A DNA stretch of 64,000 nt from Halorarius halobius (GTDB taxonomy: Archaea; Halobacteriota; Halobacteria; Halobacteriales; Haloarculaceae): NCBI RefSeq assembly GCF_024298865.1, contig NZ_CP101162.1:124001-188000 (forward strand). The letters run 5' to 3'. Below are positions 1 through 9,454 of this stretch, piece after piece. Position 1 is the first letter of the stretch, and each line of letters opens with the position of its first letter. The translations under genes were made by a program, and so were the position numbers. The notes under the pieces are model-generated. The model ran no database searches. It was given only the letters and a program-made list of their open reading frames with translations, and had not been told where the DNA came from.

Positions 1-341
1 TCGCTGCATTCCTCCCCGGCGACGGTGACGGGCGGACGCTGGCGGTTATCGCCGAGGTGGTGACGAACATCCGTCCCGACCTGATGATCAAACACTACGA
101 CGACCTCGCGAGCTTCGACGGCGTTCGGAAAATGTGGGTGGTGCCTCACACTGACGTTGCGCACGAAATTATCAGAGTACTGGTCGATGCTGGACGGCTT
201 CAGACGGTGCCACATCGAGATATCGAGAACTATGTACGTCTCTCCGAACAGGTATTCGAGAATCCCCGGGAGTGGCGGTTCGTCGGGGGGCGGAATCTCG
301 TCCGAATAGTTGACCGGACCGACGGGGAGGTTGACCGGTGA
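1..341 (+). CDS. Hypothetical protein, 5' end outside the window
   Basis: Open from the first full codon (position 3) to TGA at 339-341. A GTG at 57 could serve as a start, but the frame continues upstream with normal coding character (AAFLPGDGDGRTLAVIAEVV), so the gene almost certainly begins before the window. The visible 112 residues include WVVPHTDVAHEIIRVL and end in a charged tail. I do not recognise the family. It lies upstream of replication-type genes in the same orientation. Confidence 0.6.
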   Translation, partial: AAFLPGDGDGRTLAVIAEVVTNIRPDLMIKHYDDLASFDGVRKMWVVPHTDVAHEIIRVLVDAGRLQTVPHRDIENYVRLSEQVFENPREWRFVGGRNLVRIVDRTDGEVDR

Positions 342-549
342 CGATCTGGGTTAGTTGTTGGGCGCACGGTGCGCTCGATAGCTGCTCTCGAACTCGTTCC
401 ATCCGTGCTGGGCCAGTCGGCTCGATACCTATACTAGTAGTTTGGGAGGGGAGGGCTCGCATGTCCGCACCAGGGGCGCACGGGCTTGCGATTTCGAGCG
501 CACGGACACGCACCCACCGCCCGTCCCGGCGCACAGCGATGCACGGTGA

Positions 550-575
550 TTTATCGACGCCTCGAATCGGGCGTG
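550..575 (+). promoter_or_regulatory. TATA-like TTTATC plus GAATCGGG element before the primase-like gene
   Basis: TTTATC at 550-555 followed by CCTCGAATCGGGCGTG. It is a divergent member of a family of similar sites at 2369, 44384, 50808, 52750, 60908 and 63559. It lies about 60 bp before the ATG at 610, a sensible distance for a haloarchaeal TATA box with a short leader. The rest of 342-609 shows no convincing gene. Confidence 0.4.
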
Positions 576-609
576 TCCGGCACAGGTTCACCCACCAGAG
601 ACGAGCATC

Positions 610-2313
610 ATGAGTAACGATATCGACGTCAGTCTGATTCCCGAGAGGTTGGCCGACCTCGAGCAGTGGATCTGCTGGCAAGAGACAGAACGTGACGGGA
701 AGGCGACTAAAGTTCCCATCAAGCCTTACCACACCAACGGCACGCCGAACGCCAGCGCGACAGAGCCCGGCCACTGGCGGGACTTGGAGAGTGCACTCGC
801 GTTTCACGAGAGCGATCGCGTCCGGACCAACGGGATCGGCTTCGTGTTTGCTCCCGCGACGCCCATCGTCGGTGTGGATTTGGATGACTGTCGGGATCCC
901 ACGACGGGCGAACTCGCATCGTGGGCCCGGGACATCGTCGATCGGCTGGATTCCTACACCGAAGTCTCACCCTCGGGGCGGGGCGTTCACATCATCCTTG
1001 AGGGTGACCTCCCGTCAGGTCGGAATCGGCGTGGTGATGTCGAGGTGTACGATGAGGCTCGCTTCTTCACCGTCACGAGCGACCACATCGAGGGGACGCC
1101 AACGTCCCTCGTGCGACGCCAGGATGCGTTGCTCGGTGTCCACTACGAGTACGTCCAGTCACCCCCTGACGCGGAGACAGCGCCGGACGATCTTGAGGCG
1201 GCTTCCGAGAGGACCCCTCGTGCCGACTCGTCAGCGGACGAGCTCGAGCAGCAGGCCGGCGAACCAGCAGCCGGGGAGACAGCCGGCGAGACAGAGCCCT
1301 CGGAGACAGCTACGGCACTCGGATCGGACTCGGGACTGTACGCCCGATACGGACTGGACTATCCGGATATCGAGGACCCGGGTCTCGAGGCCGCCTTGCA
1401 CGGACTGAGTCCGTCGGCGCTTCCCTCACCGCTGCCGACCTCGATGGATGACATCGCCGGTTCTGGCGTGGATCTCGACGACGAGACGGTACTGGAACGC
1501 GCGATGGACTCGAAGAGTGGTGATGTCATCGAGGCGCTCTACGACGGCCGCTCGGAGCTCTGGAGCGGGCGGGACAGCCGCTATCCGTCGCAGTCGGAGG
1601 CCGATATGGGCCTGTGCTTCTACCTGGCGTTCTGGACTGGCGGCGATCCCGACCGGATGGATCGTCTGTTCCGCGACTCAGGGCTCATGCGGGGGAAGTG
1701 GGACAAGGTTCACTTTGCTAACGGGGCGACCTACGGCGCGGTCTGTATCGCTCGGACACTCCTGACCATCGACGACTACTACACGCCACCGTCACCGGCC
1801 ACTTCGTCCGGATCGGACGACAGACATCGGCCACTGGACGAGTCCAGCACCTCTCCCTCCTCCGGGTCAGATCATTCTAGCGATCCGGCACCGATCGACG
1901 CCGGGGCAGTCGAGGACGCCCGGCGGCTGGCCGCGCAGGTACAGCGCCAGCAGCGTGAACTTGACGCCAAACGTGATCGCATCGCGGAACTCGAAGCCCG
2001 GCTTCGACAGTACCGAGCCGTTCTCGGAATCGACCAGCCTGACGACAGTGTTCGCTTGAGGGATGACGGAATAGCCGATGCTGCCGCAGGAAACGGGGGG
2101 CAGGACGACTCCTCGTTCTGGAACGAGCGCCCTATCGGACACGACGTTGAGGGATCCTTTACCGCATCCTCGAACGGTCGGGGGGACAACGACCACGAGC
2201 CGACCCCCACCGACGAAAACGAGGACACTCGTGAGGTCGATGCGGACTCATCCGAACAGGAGACGGAGTCATCCACCGGGTTGTCCCGTCGGTTCCGTCG
2301 TTGGTTTTCCTGA
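610..2313 (+). CDS. Primase-polymerase-like protein with NrS-1-type helical bundle
   Basis: The 567-aa protein has an N-terminal archaeo-eukaryotic primase (AEP/PrimPol)-like region, residues about 1-180. It shows VGVDLDDC (D90, D92), SPSGRGVHI (H127) and RFFTVT (151-156), the arrangement seen in phage NrS-1-like and plasmid PrimPols. Residues about 290-380 (VLERAMDSKSGDVIEALYDG through CIARTLL) resemble the helical bundle that follows the catalytic domain in that family. A coiled coil spans about 435-470, then an acidic linker and a basic end (SRRFRRWFS). No helicase domain is present, so it may prime DNA with a separate helicase. RPA follows on the same strand. Family assignment is by motif recognition. 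Confidence 0.7.
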   Translation: MSNDIDVSLIPERLADLEQWICWQETERDGKATKVPIKPYHTNGTPNASATEPGHWRDLESALAFHESDRVRTNGIGFVFAPATPIVGVDLDDCRDPTTGELASWARDIVDRLDSYTEVSPSGRGVHIILEGDLPSGRNRRGDVEVYDEARFFTVTSDHIEGTPTSLVRRQDALLGVHYEYVQSPPDAETAPDDLEAASERTPRADSSADELEQQAGEPAAGETAGETEPSETATALGSDSGLYARYGLDYPDIEDPGLEAALHGLSPSALPSPLPTSMDDIAGSGVDLDDETVLERAMDSKSGDVIEALYDGRSELWSGRDSRYPSQSEADMGLCFYLAFWTGGDPDRMDRLFRDSGLMRGKWDKVHFANGATYGAVCIARTLLTIDDYYTPPSPATSSGSDDRHRPLDESSTSPSSGSDHSSDPAPIDAGAVEDARRLAAQVQRQQRELDAKRDRIAELEARLRQYRAVLGIDQPDDSVRLRDDGIADAAAGNGGQDDSSFWNERPIGHDVEGSFTASSNGRGDNDHEPTPTDENEDTREVDADSSEQETESSTGLSRRFRRWFS

Positions 2314-2368
2314 TGACCCTGGTTGTACCGTGACCGCAAACGTGGCTGTTCCAGCCCTTGCATCTGTA

Positions 2369-2392
2369 TTTATCATCCCGAAGGGGGTGAGG
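2369..2392 (+). promoter_or_regulatory. TTTATC-CCCGAAGGGG promoter/operator of the RPA gene
   Basis: TTTATC (2369-2374), AT, then CCCGAAGGGGGTGAGG. The GC part is a near palindrome placed where it would sit between a TATA box and the transcription start. A nearly identical site lies at 44384. The RPA ATG is about 110 bp downstream, so a leader of roughly 85 nt is implied. Confidence 0.5.
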
Positions 2393-2480
2393 AGATCGCG
2401 AGAGCGGGCGACGAGTCAGTCGTGCTGACGACGACCGGCTTCGGCAGCGAGTCGCGTTCGCGAATCCTCGGAGTTCCGCA

Positions 2481-4031
2481 ATGTCCAGTGCAACCACTCC
2501 CGACCTGCAGGACCATGTACAGACCATCACCGACGCGCTCGTCGCCTTCGACGAGAGCCGAGCCGAACCCGCGTTCGCCCTCGACACCGAGGACGTGACC
2601 GCCCAGCTGGAGCGCCTGTGTGCCTACCGAGTCCCGATGGACGAGGCCGTCCGGACGCTTCTTCGCAAGGCATGTGGCGACGCCGACCTCGAGCGAGCCG
2701 ATCTCTCGGATGACATCGCCCGGCTAGCTGGCTACGGTGGGCGCTCCCGCGGGTTCTCCCGAACGATGCTCGCCGACGTTGACGGGGCCGACCAGTGGAT
2801 CGACGTCGTCGCCGAGGTCGTCGAACTCTGGGAGCCCCGGAACGAGAAGATCGCCCAGGTCGGGCTGCTCGGCGACGAGTCCGGCCGCCTCAAGTTCGTC
2901 AAGTGGGCGAGTGCCGACCTCCCCGAACTGGAGGAGGGCGAGGCCTACCGCTTCGAGAGCGTCGTTACCGACGAGTACCAGGGCCGGTTCTCGGTGAGCT
3001 GTAACTCCGCGACGGCGATCAGTCCTTCCGACGACGTCGTCGCGGCAAGCGACGGGAGCGTCGCGGTCGTCGGAAGCATCGTCGACATCCAGGAGGGTTC
3101 GGGCCTGATCAAGCGGTGCGGGGCCGACGACTGCACGCGCGTTCTCCGCAACGGCCGATGTGCGGAGCACGGCCAGCGCGACGGCGAGTTCGATCTCCGC
3201 ATCAAGGCGATCCTCGACGACGGTGAGTGCTCCCTGAGCGCCCTGTTCGACGCCGCTGCTACCGAGGCAGTGACCGGCATCTCACTGAGTGATGCGACTG
3301 ACATGGCGATGGACGCGCTCTCGACGGACGTGGTCGCCGAGGAGATCAGCGCGCAGCTGGTCGGTCGGCGGCACCGGCTGACCGGGAGCGTCGTGGGCAC
3401 GTACTTCCTCGTGAACGAGGCCGAGGAGACGAACGACGCCCCGGACGGGTTCGACGCCGACGCGGTTGAGCCGGCACTCACGGCCCGCCAGCCGGCTCGG
3501 CGGCTGTTCGCCGAGGAACTCAACGGGACGACGGAGACGTTCCAGGAATCCGATGAGGAGCGGGCGCCTGTCTATGGGCTGACCCCGACCGGCGTGGGCG
3601 TCAACCGCGTGCTCGTCGTCGGAACCCTTGCAGAAACCGCCGACGTCGGCTCCGACGCCGAGTACTGGCAGGGCAAGGTGTTCGCCGCTGACTCGCCCGT
3701 TTACGTCTACGCGGGCCAGTACCAGCCCGAGGCGATGGGGGTGCTGCGAGCAGCGGAGCCGCCAGCATACGTCGCGGTTGTCGGGAAGCTGCGGACCTAC
3801 GAGCGGGGTGACCGGACGAACGTGGCCATCGAACCGGAGGCGATCACCGAGGTCGACGAAGCGACCCGAGATGCGTGGGTCGCCGAGACGGCCAGCCAGA
3901 CCCGCGAGCGCCTCGAGTCATTTGAGGAGGAAGTGGCACCATTCGGCGGACGATCTAGAGAGGTATATGGGGATGACGTAGGTGCGCTCTTCGAAGTTGT
4001 CGATTCGCTCAACGGGGAATTAGCCGAATAA
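2481..4031 (+). CDS. rpa: Replication protein A fused to RPA-associated protein
   Basis: Single-stranded DNA-binding protein for replication and repair. After a helical N-terminus (1-95) come an OB fold (about 100-185, IAQVGLLGDESGRLKFVKWA), a second OB region from 190, and a zinc knuckle C213-x4-C218 with C227-x2-H230. From about 337 (ARRLFAEELNG) to the end the sequence matches the separate RPA-associated protein (COG3390 type: VYGLTPTGVGVNRVLVVG, YVAVVGKLRTYERGDR). In most haloarchaea rpa and rpap are adjacent genes; here they form one 516-aa polypeptide. Located 168 bp after the primase-like gene. Confidence 0.8.
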   Translation: MSSATTPDLQDHVQTITDALVAFDESRAEPAFALDTEDVTAQLERLCAYRVPMDEAVRTLLRKACGDADLERADLSDDIARLAGYGGRSRGFSRTMLADVDGADQWIDVVAEVVELWEPRNEKIAQVGLLGDESGRLKFVKWASADLPELEEGEAYRFESVVTDEYQGRFSVSCNSATAISPSDDVVAASDGSVAVVGSIVDIQEGSGLIKRCGADDCTRVLRNGRCAEHGQRDGEFDLRIKAILDDGECSLSALFDAAATEAVTGISLSDATDMAMDALSTDVVAEEISAQLVGRRHRLTGSVVGTYFLVNEAEETNDAPDGFDADAVEPALTARQPARRLFAEELNGTTETFQESDEERAPVYGLTPTGVGVNRVLVVGTLAETADVGSDAEYWQGKVFAADSPVYVYAGQYQPEAMGVLRAAEPPAYVAVVGKLRTYERGDRTNVAIEPEAITEVDEATRDAWVAETASQTRERLESFEEEVAPFGGRSREVYGDDVGALFEVVDSLNGELAE

Positions 4032-4051
4032 CGAACCTCAAACCTGCGCTT

Positions 4052-4564
4052 CTATGCTATACTCGGTGTAATCGCCAAAATGAATCCGGCGACAATCGCG
4101 GGCCACTCAGTTCGTGCATTCCAGTCGCTTGAACTCTCATGAACTAGCAGAATCCCTAGCGCGATCACGGTACCTGTTGTCTGAATAACCAGATATTCCG
4201 TTGCGTTTTCGAGAACAGTTGGTACCACCTTCGTGATTATCCCAGATACCACAGTCATCACTCCGATTCGGAAAAATAGAGTTCGGTCTTTTGATCCAAA
4301 CAGGTGGCTAGCTGACTTGGCATACTCATCCCCCTGTTCATACAAGTACTCAGCAACGAACCCAATCAACACCCCTTGAATGCCCAGAATCACTAACCAG
4401 CCAAAGCCAGATGTGGCTCCCTCTATCGTTAGGAGCAGTGAGGTAATGATTCCGATTTTAAAGTAGAGCCCTAAACCAGTGAGAAGAGAGGAGGCCAAGA
4501 GGTAGACCTGCCACGGCTTGTATTTAGTCTCTTCAATTCGGCGGTGAAGTTTACTTAGTCCCAT
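4052..4564 (-). CDS. Small multi-pass membrane protein, unknown function
   Basis: 170 aa with about four hydrophobic segments: VYLLASSLLTGLGLYF, FGWLVILGIQGVLIGFVAEYL, IGVMTVVSGIITKVVP and IVAGFILAI. No signal peptide and no motif I recognise. It is convergent with the RPA gene (stops 20 bp apart) and is AT-richer than its neighbours, which suggests separate acquisition. It lies on the left flank of the helicase and could belong to an accessory island, but nothing in the sequence shows a defence role. Confidence 0.55.
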   Translation of the reverse strand: MGLSKLHRRIEETKYKPWQVYLLASSLLTGLGLYFKIGIITSLLLTIEGATSGFGWLVILGIQGVLIGFVAEYLYEQGDEYAKSASHLFGSKDRTLFFRIGVMTVVSGIITKVVPTVLENATEYLVIQTTGTVIALGILLVHESSSDWNARTEWPAIVAGFILAITPSIA

Positions 4565-4794
4565 ATGAATATGTTGGCTGACTAATATTTTTGTAACGTA
4601 TCTCGATCTGATTCTTGGGCTGTCAATGCCATGATTAAATTTGCGATGGTCATCGGGTTCACGATTCGTTGTGTCACGTTATGTGGGATTATACGCATTG
4701 CTGAGTGGCCGGTTGGTGACCGCAAATTCGCGGTTGGCAGCCGCCGACTCGGAAGGAAGTTCAAATAGGTGCCGCTACTGAGAGACAGTAACTC

Positions 4795-5388
4795 ATGAGC
4801 GAAACGGAACTACCGGACTTCATTGACCGGGATGTCCTCCGTGATATTTCGACGGTCGAAGTTCCAGATGAGGCACTACTGAGGTGCTTCGTGAAAGTGA
4901 ACAAGCCGTTTCTGAGCAAATCGGCCGTCGCTGAGATGACTGGCCTCAGCGATGAGGGGGCTCGGAAGCGTCTGAACTCTCTGGTTGATAGAGGGGTGTT
5001 ACTGAGTGCGGAGGCAGGCAAGCAGACGAACATCTACTGGCTCAACGACCCTCGATCGAGCTGGCCGGTACCGAGCGATATAGAGCCTTCTCTATCCGAG
5101 ACTACCGATCGCATGGCCGAAACAGTGGCGAGGATTAATCGTTTGACCACGTTCGCGATACTATACGCTGGCACCTTCGTCAGTTTGTATCTCCTCGATT
5201 GGTTGAGTGGTCTCCAGGTGACCGACGGTGTATTTGAGGTTTCTCTGGATTGGGCAGTGATGCCCGCCGTGGCGTTTGCCTTGCTCGCAGTCTTGTTCTA
5301 TATCGCACTTCAGACCTCGCTGTTGGTTGAAAACGACGATGCGGGGTGGCCGACTATTCGGCGAGTGTATCGAAAGGCGGTTCAATAA
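4795..5388 (+). CDS. Winged-helix protein with two C-terminal membrane segments
   Basis: 197 aa. Residues about 25-85 form a MarR-like winged helix (FLSKSAVAEMTGLSDEGARKRLNSLVDRGVL), followed by two membrane segments (FAILYAGTFVSLYLLDWL and AVMPAVAFALLAVLFYIALQ). This order, DNA-binding domain then membrane anchor, is common among small haloarchaeal regulators. It lies upstream of the helicase on the same strand with a 266-bp gap in which I see no gene. Target unknown. Confidence 0.6.
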   Translation: MSETELPDFIDRDVLRDISTVEVPDEALLRCFVKVNKPFLSKSAVAEMTGLSDEGARKRLNSLVDRGVLLSAEAGKQTNIYWLNDPRSSWPVPSDIEPSLSETTDRMAETVARINRLTTFAILYAGTFVSLYLLDWLSGLQVTDGVFEVSLDWAVMPAVAFALLAVLFYIALQTSLLVENDDAGWPTIRRVYRKAVQ

Positions 5389-5654
5389 CCAATTAGCTAT
5401 AATCTCATACGAGAGCTGATTATGATGTGGGGCGGTAGATGGTCTGTGACGGTCACTGAACTACGTACACTTATTCCGATTGACGGTCCGCTTTGTCAAT
5501 ATGGGTTCGGATGTTTTCCACGAGAATCTCCGCTACCTCTCAGTGCTGGCGCGATACTACACCGAACGGCGTCCTGTAAACGGCAGTAGTTGGAGAGAAC
5601 CGGGATTGGGGGGAATAGTTTCATCATCAGGGAATTTGAACGACATGGCAACGA

Positions 5655-8630
5655 ATGGAATTCTTTTCTGAGAATCGGGATGCTATCCGTTTTGACCAGT
5701 TTGCTGAGGAATCTGAAGGAGGACTTAGGGAGTGTCAGAAGGGTGGATTCTGGGCTGTAAGGAGTCACTTCACTGCATATCCTGAGGAGCCAGCTCTAGT
5801 TTCGATGCCGACGGGATCGGGGAAAACTGCACTGATGATGTTATTATCATTCGCGGTCAGCGAGAAGCAGGTTCTAGTCATCACCGCCTCTGATATACTT
5901 CGAAGTCAAACCGCCAAGAAGTTCCGGACACTGGACGGTCTTCAGGAAGCAGGCGTTCTCAGTGACGGCTCTATTAGCCCGTCTGTGAAGGTGATCGAGA
6001 AGCGGATTACAGACGAATCAGAATGGGAGGACATCGATGAAGATGTTGTGGTCGCCTTGCCTCACAATATTAGTAGTACCTATAACATGGACCAGTATGA
6101 CGACATCGTCGACCCGCCTACTGGGAAGTTCGATCTTGTATTCTTCGACGAGGCTCATCGGAGCCGAGCACCCAGTTGGAAGCGACTGGTCGACGCGCAT
6201 CGGGACGCGAATCAGGTGTTACTAACAGCGACACCCTTCCGTCGGGATCGCCAAACATTGCCCGGGCGACTGGTCTATCATTATCCACTAAGCAACGCGA
6301 TCGAGGAGAACCTCTATCAGTCACTGTCACTTCAAACAATTCCAGCGCGAGGAGCAGACTATTCAGCCGATATATTCGCTCGTCGTGCGAAGGAAGCATT
6401 AGAGGATATGCGGGAATCCTTTTCGGAAGCTAAGATGCTCATCCGCTGTGAGAGGATTAGTGACGCTCGGGGGTTGGAGTACATATATGCTTCCAAAGAC
6501 TTGGATGTGCGGGCGATTCACTCCAGACGGACGCCAGAGCAGAATGCGAGGGTTCTGAGGGCACTCAGAGAGGGAGATATTGACGGGGTCATTGCGGTAG
6601 GGATGCTTGGGGAAGGAATCGACATCCCGAATCTGAAGATTGCGGTTCTTCACGATCCTCCGAAGTCGTTCGCGTTCACGCTACAGTTGCTGGGTCGCGT
6701 GACACGGCCAACCGAGAACGAGGAGGTTCAGGCTCAGATTATCGCTGACCCGGATGACCTACATGATGCAGGGGTGGAAGACGAGGTGAAACGGTTATAC
6801 CATGAGGACGAGGGTTGGGAAGATCTCGTGCCTGAGCTTGCTGCGGACTATACCGAGCAACATAGTCCCCTCGCAACAGGGAATCAGAGTGAAGTCCTTA
6901 GGGGAGTGAACGAGGTGGATCTCGAACCCTATCTTAGCACTCGCCTATTCCATGTGCAGGAATCACAGTTCCAGCCAGAGAATATCATCGAGTTCGGGGA
7001 CGAGACGATTTCTTACAGATTACAGCTCTCGAGGGAGAATTTTGTGGGTGTGATCACGGAACAGACGGACAGACCCACGTGGGGGACGAGAACCCCTCTC
7101 CAGCATCGTCAATACGATCTCCATCTTTTCTACTATCACGAGGCGACGGAGACGCTATTTGAGTCAACGTCTGCGTCGGCTTCTCTTATAGGTACTATTC
7201 GAGAATCGCTTGTTGATGAAGACGTTGAATCCTATGGAGGTGAATCTCTAATCAAGGTTATTCAAGGAGACGAAGCTGTAGAATATCAGGTTGCTGGGCT
7301 GGCGAATGCACTCGGGAGTTCAGGGAGCCTCCCATCGTACAAGATGTTGCTTGGTGACCGGGTGGAAGGCGCTGTGAGACAGACGGACGCGAAGGCGTTT
7401 ACGCAGGGACATGCAGTCGCGTCGGTGGATGGTGAGACGGTGGGTATCAGCAACGATCAGGGCCGTGTCTGGTCATCTGGCCGACGGACAATCGATGGGT
7501 TCATCGAGTGGTGTCAGGGCCTCGCCGAGAAATTTTCCCGGTTCGAGAGCCAAACCACGCCACCACGGCTGGGTCTGGGAGAAATAATCGCTGTCGACTC
7601 GTTTCCTGGGTCGCCTATTTTTGGTACATTAAACCCAAAGCTCCGCCGACAAGATGTTGCTATTGACACTAGTTCTGTGCTTGAGGCGGGTGGTCGAGAA
7701 GAGATCTCGGAACTTACCTTGGAGTCGCTTCACCGCCCGTCATCGGATTCTATCGTTGAGTTCGAGTATGCGCCTGTCGATGGCGACGAAGTCTTGACTG
7801 GAGAGTACGATATTGCAGCGAACCAGGTGCGAGGGGATATTGCGGAGTGTGTGTATTTCATTGATAGTGAGGAAGGGGAACAAAAGTACCTGGGTGAGAG
7901 ATTTTTCGATAGATTCCCGCTGTATTTCTACACGGGTGATGGCACGCTTGTCTCGAATGGCCAGGGGCACCGGATTAGACACGAACTTGCGACGGTACCC
8001 GATGATTGTTTCGTAGATGAATCCAGTATCGACTGGAGTGAATGTGCGACTTGGTGCGAATTCGGGATCACGAAAGATGGGGAGTCAGTGACTCCAGAGA
8101 GACGGATCGATATCTTCGGGTGGGTTGAGGAGTTCGTTGAACAGCATGGGGAGGCGGAGCAGATAGTCTTCTGCGATCACACGCAAGGAGAGATCGCGGA
8201 TTACATTCAAATCGAACCATCTAACAAACAGATCACGTTCTACCATTGTAAATCTCGAGACAAGGACGAGGACAGTGGAGCACGATTGGCGGATGTCCGC
8301 GAGGTAGTTGATCAGGTTCACCGAAGTATATCGTGGGTGAAATACAGCGGCCTTCCTGGACAAATTGAGTATCGGGAAGGAAATACTGAGTATCCTCACT
8401 TCGTCTCTGGACAAGCTTGGTTCGGCGATTTCAAGGAGAGTTTCTTGCCTATGGAGTGGGATTTCACCGTCAGCATCGTCCAACCCGGTCTGGATTACGA
8501 AGATGCGAGATCGAATGATAATGTGAATACAGCCCTCCTCACCTGTAAGGAATGGTTAGAAGGAGTGGATGCTGAATTCAACATCTTCGGTGACCCAAAT
8601 GGGCAGATCGAGAGTATCGACACATCGTAG
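5655..8630 (+). CDS. DEAH-box superfamily II helicase with C-terminal nuclease-like domain
   Basis: 991 aa. SF2 motifs are complete: Walker A MPTGSGKT (51-58), DEAH (165-168), TAT (191-193), motif V GEGIDIP (about 319-325), motif VI QLLGRVTR (344-351). The layout resembles type III restriction and anti-phage helicases. After a 400-residue middle region, residues about 835-870 read IVFCDHTQGEIADYI then ITFYHCKS. The D, E and D of the first part plus the HCK lysine look like a PD-(D/E)XK-type nuclease core (inference). No methylase or partner subunit adjoins it. ATG 5655 is the first start in frame. Lower GC than neighbours fits transfer. Likely a stand-alone defence helicase-nuclease. Confidence 0.75.
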   Translation: MEFFSENRDAIRFDQFAEESEGGLRECQKGGFWAVRSHFTAYPEEPALVSMPTGSGKTALMMLLSFAVSEKQVLVITASDILRSQTAKKFRTLDGLQEAGVLSDGSISPSVKVIEKRITDESEWEDIDEDVVVALPHNISSTYNMDQYDDIVDPPTGKFDLVFFDEAHRSRAPSWKRLVDAHRDANQVLLTATPFRRDRQTLPGRLVYHYPLSNAIEENLYQSLSLQTIPARGADYSADIFARRAKEALEDMRESFSEAKMLIRCERISDARGLEYIYASKDLDVRAIHSRRTPEQNARVLRALREGDIDGVIAVGMLGEGIDIPNLKIAVLHDPPKSFAFTLQLLGRVTRPTENEEVQAQIIADPDDLHDAGVEDEVKRLYHEDEGWEDLVPELAADYTEQHSPLATGNQSEVLRGVNEVDLEPYLSTRLFHVQESQFQPENIIEFGDETISYRLQLSRENFVGVITEQTDRPTWGTRTPLQHRQYDLHLFYYHEATETLFESTSASASLIGTIRESLVDEDVESYGGESLIKVIQGDEAVEYQVAGLANALGSSGSLPSYKMLLGDRVEGAVRQTDAKAFTQGHAVASVDGETVGISNDQGRVWSSGRRTIDGFIEWCQGLAEKFSRFESQTTPPRLGLGEIIAVDSFPGSPIFGTLNPKLRRQDVAIDTSSVLEAGGREEISELTLESLHRPSSDSIVEFEYAPVDGDEVLTGEYDIAANQVRGDIAECVYFIDSEEGEQKYLGERFFDRFPLYFYTGDGTLVSNGQGHRIRHELATVPDDCFVDESSIDWSECATWCEFGITKDGESVTPERRIDIFGWVEEFVEQHGEAEQIVFCDHTQGEIADYIQIEPSNKQITFYHCKSRDKDEDSGARLADVREVVDQVHRSISWVKYSGLPGQIEYREGNTEYPHFVSGQAWFGDFKESFLPMEWDFTVSIVQPGLDYEDARSNDNVNTALLTCKEWLEGVDAEFNIFGDPNGQIESIDTS

Positions 8631-8635
8631 AATCT

Positions 8636-8707
8636 CTGACCTACGTCGAAGATGTGAGCGCGACCGAAGCGGCGGTTTCGGCTGCTGCCCCGGAAGAGGC
8701 CGCCTGA
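8636..8707 (+). pseudogene. Possible 3' remnant of an unidentified gene
   Basis: Directly after the helicase stop, another frame reads LTYVEDVSATEAAVSAAAPE and ends at TGA 8705-8707, with haloarchaeal alanine/acid-rich composition but no start. It may be the tail of a gene cut when the helicase segment inserted. Weak evidence; it could be chance coding potential. Confidence 0.2.
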
Positions 8708-8732
8708 GCGATTCTAGTCCTCTGCTTGAGGT

Positions 8733-9110
8733 TCATTCCTCGTCAGGGTGGGAGTTTGTCCTGACAGTCCCGACTGGGACGAGCGGCGTCCCGTCGAACG
8801 CTGCCCCGAGTTCACGCCGGGTCGTCTGTTTGGCGTCCTCGGTTGATCGTGCCGTGACGGTACACTCGAGCGTGAGGCCGACGAGTGCTGTCTCGGCGAC
8901 CACAAGCACTGCCTCCATCGGCGTCCCACAGGCCGTACAGGAAAGCGTCTGAATGCTGATGTCGCAGTGATGGACGTGTGGGGCATCCGCCTCACTCACT
9001 CGCTTTCCGGCCTCACTGACGGCGATATTGATCGCGTCCTGTACCGCGTGGGCTCCTCGAACGAGCCACGGGACCGACAGCGTCACCCAGTACTGTTCGG
9101 AGCGACTCAT
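8733..9110 (-). CDS. UPF0212 (DUF555) family protein
   Basis: 125 aa matching the UPF0212/DUF555 family of small archaeal proteins: an N-terminal YWVTLSVPWLVRG, conserved INIAVSEAGKRVSE, a single zinc-knuckle-like CTACG with TALVGLTLE after it, and an acidic end. Function is unknown in the family. The start is the ATG at 9110. A pair of inverted GTTACCCCAC boxes lies 136-178 bp upstream. Confidence 0.75.
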   Translation of the reverse strand: MSRSEQYWVTLSVPWLVRGAHAVQDAINIAVSEAGKRVSEADAPHVHHCDISIQTLSCTACGTPMEAVLVVAETALVGLTLECTVTARSTEDAKQTTRRELGAAFDGTPLVPVGTVRTNSHPDEE

Positions 9111-9245
9111 CGTCTGCCCTGCGCTGCTGACTGCCGGTCGATCGTCGTTATCGTCCGCCTCATCGGGCCGGTCTGGCTCGGTATCCTATATATAATTTAG
9201 AAACCGGGAGGCAGTGGCTCATCGACGGGCGCTCGCTTTGCTGAA

Positions 9246-9288
9246 GTTACCCCACGGTGGTGGATAAAGGTACGAAATGTGGGGTAAC
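9246..9288. repeat. Inverted GTTACCCCAC/GTGGGGTAAC boxes, copy 1
   Basis: Perfect 10-bp arms at 9246-9255 and 9279-9288 with a 23-bp spacer. The same arms recur at 21865-21904 and 60854-60893 with unrelated 20-bp spacers, and one arm alone at 29269. It occupies the 9111-9454 gap between UPF0212 and the CNNM-type gene, where I see no coding sequence. Confidence 0.6.
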
Positions 9289-9454
9289 GTATCGTGCTGC
9301 TCATCGTCGCGAGAGACATTCCTATTCAAAGGCGTTGAGAGGAACTCGAACCGCGCCATACTGTACCGTCCGACGATTTCAAGATCATTATCGGAGTACA
9401 CCCGGCTGAACCGGACCCCTCTTCTGCTTCGATACAGCCATCCCCGTTGGAGGA

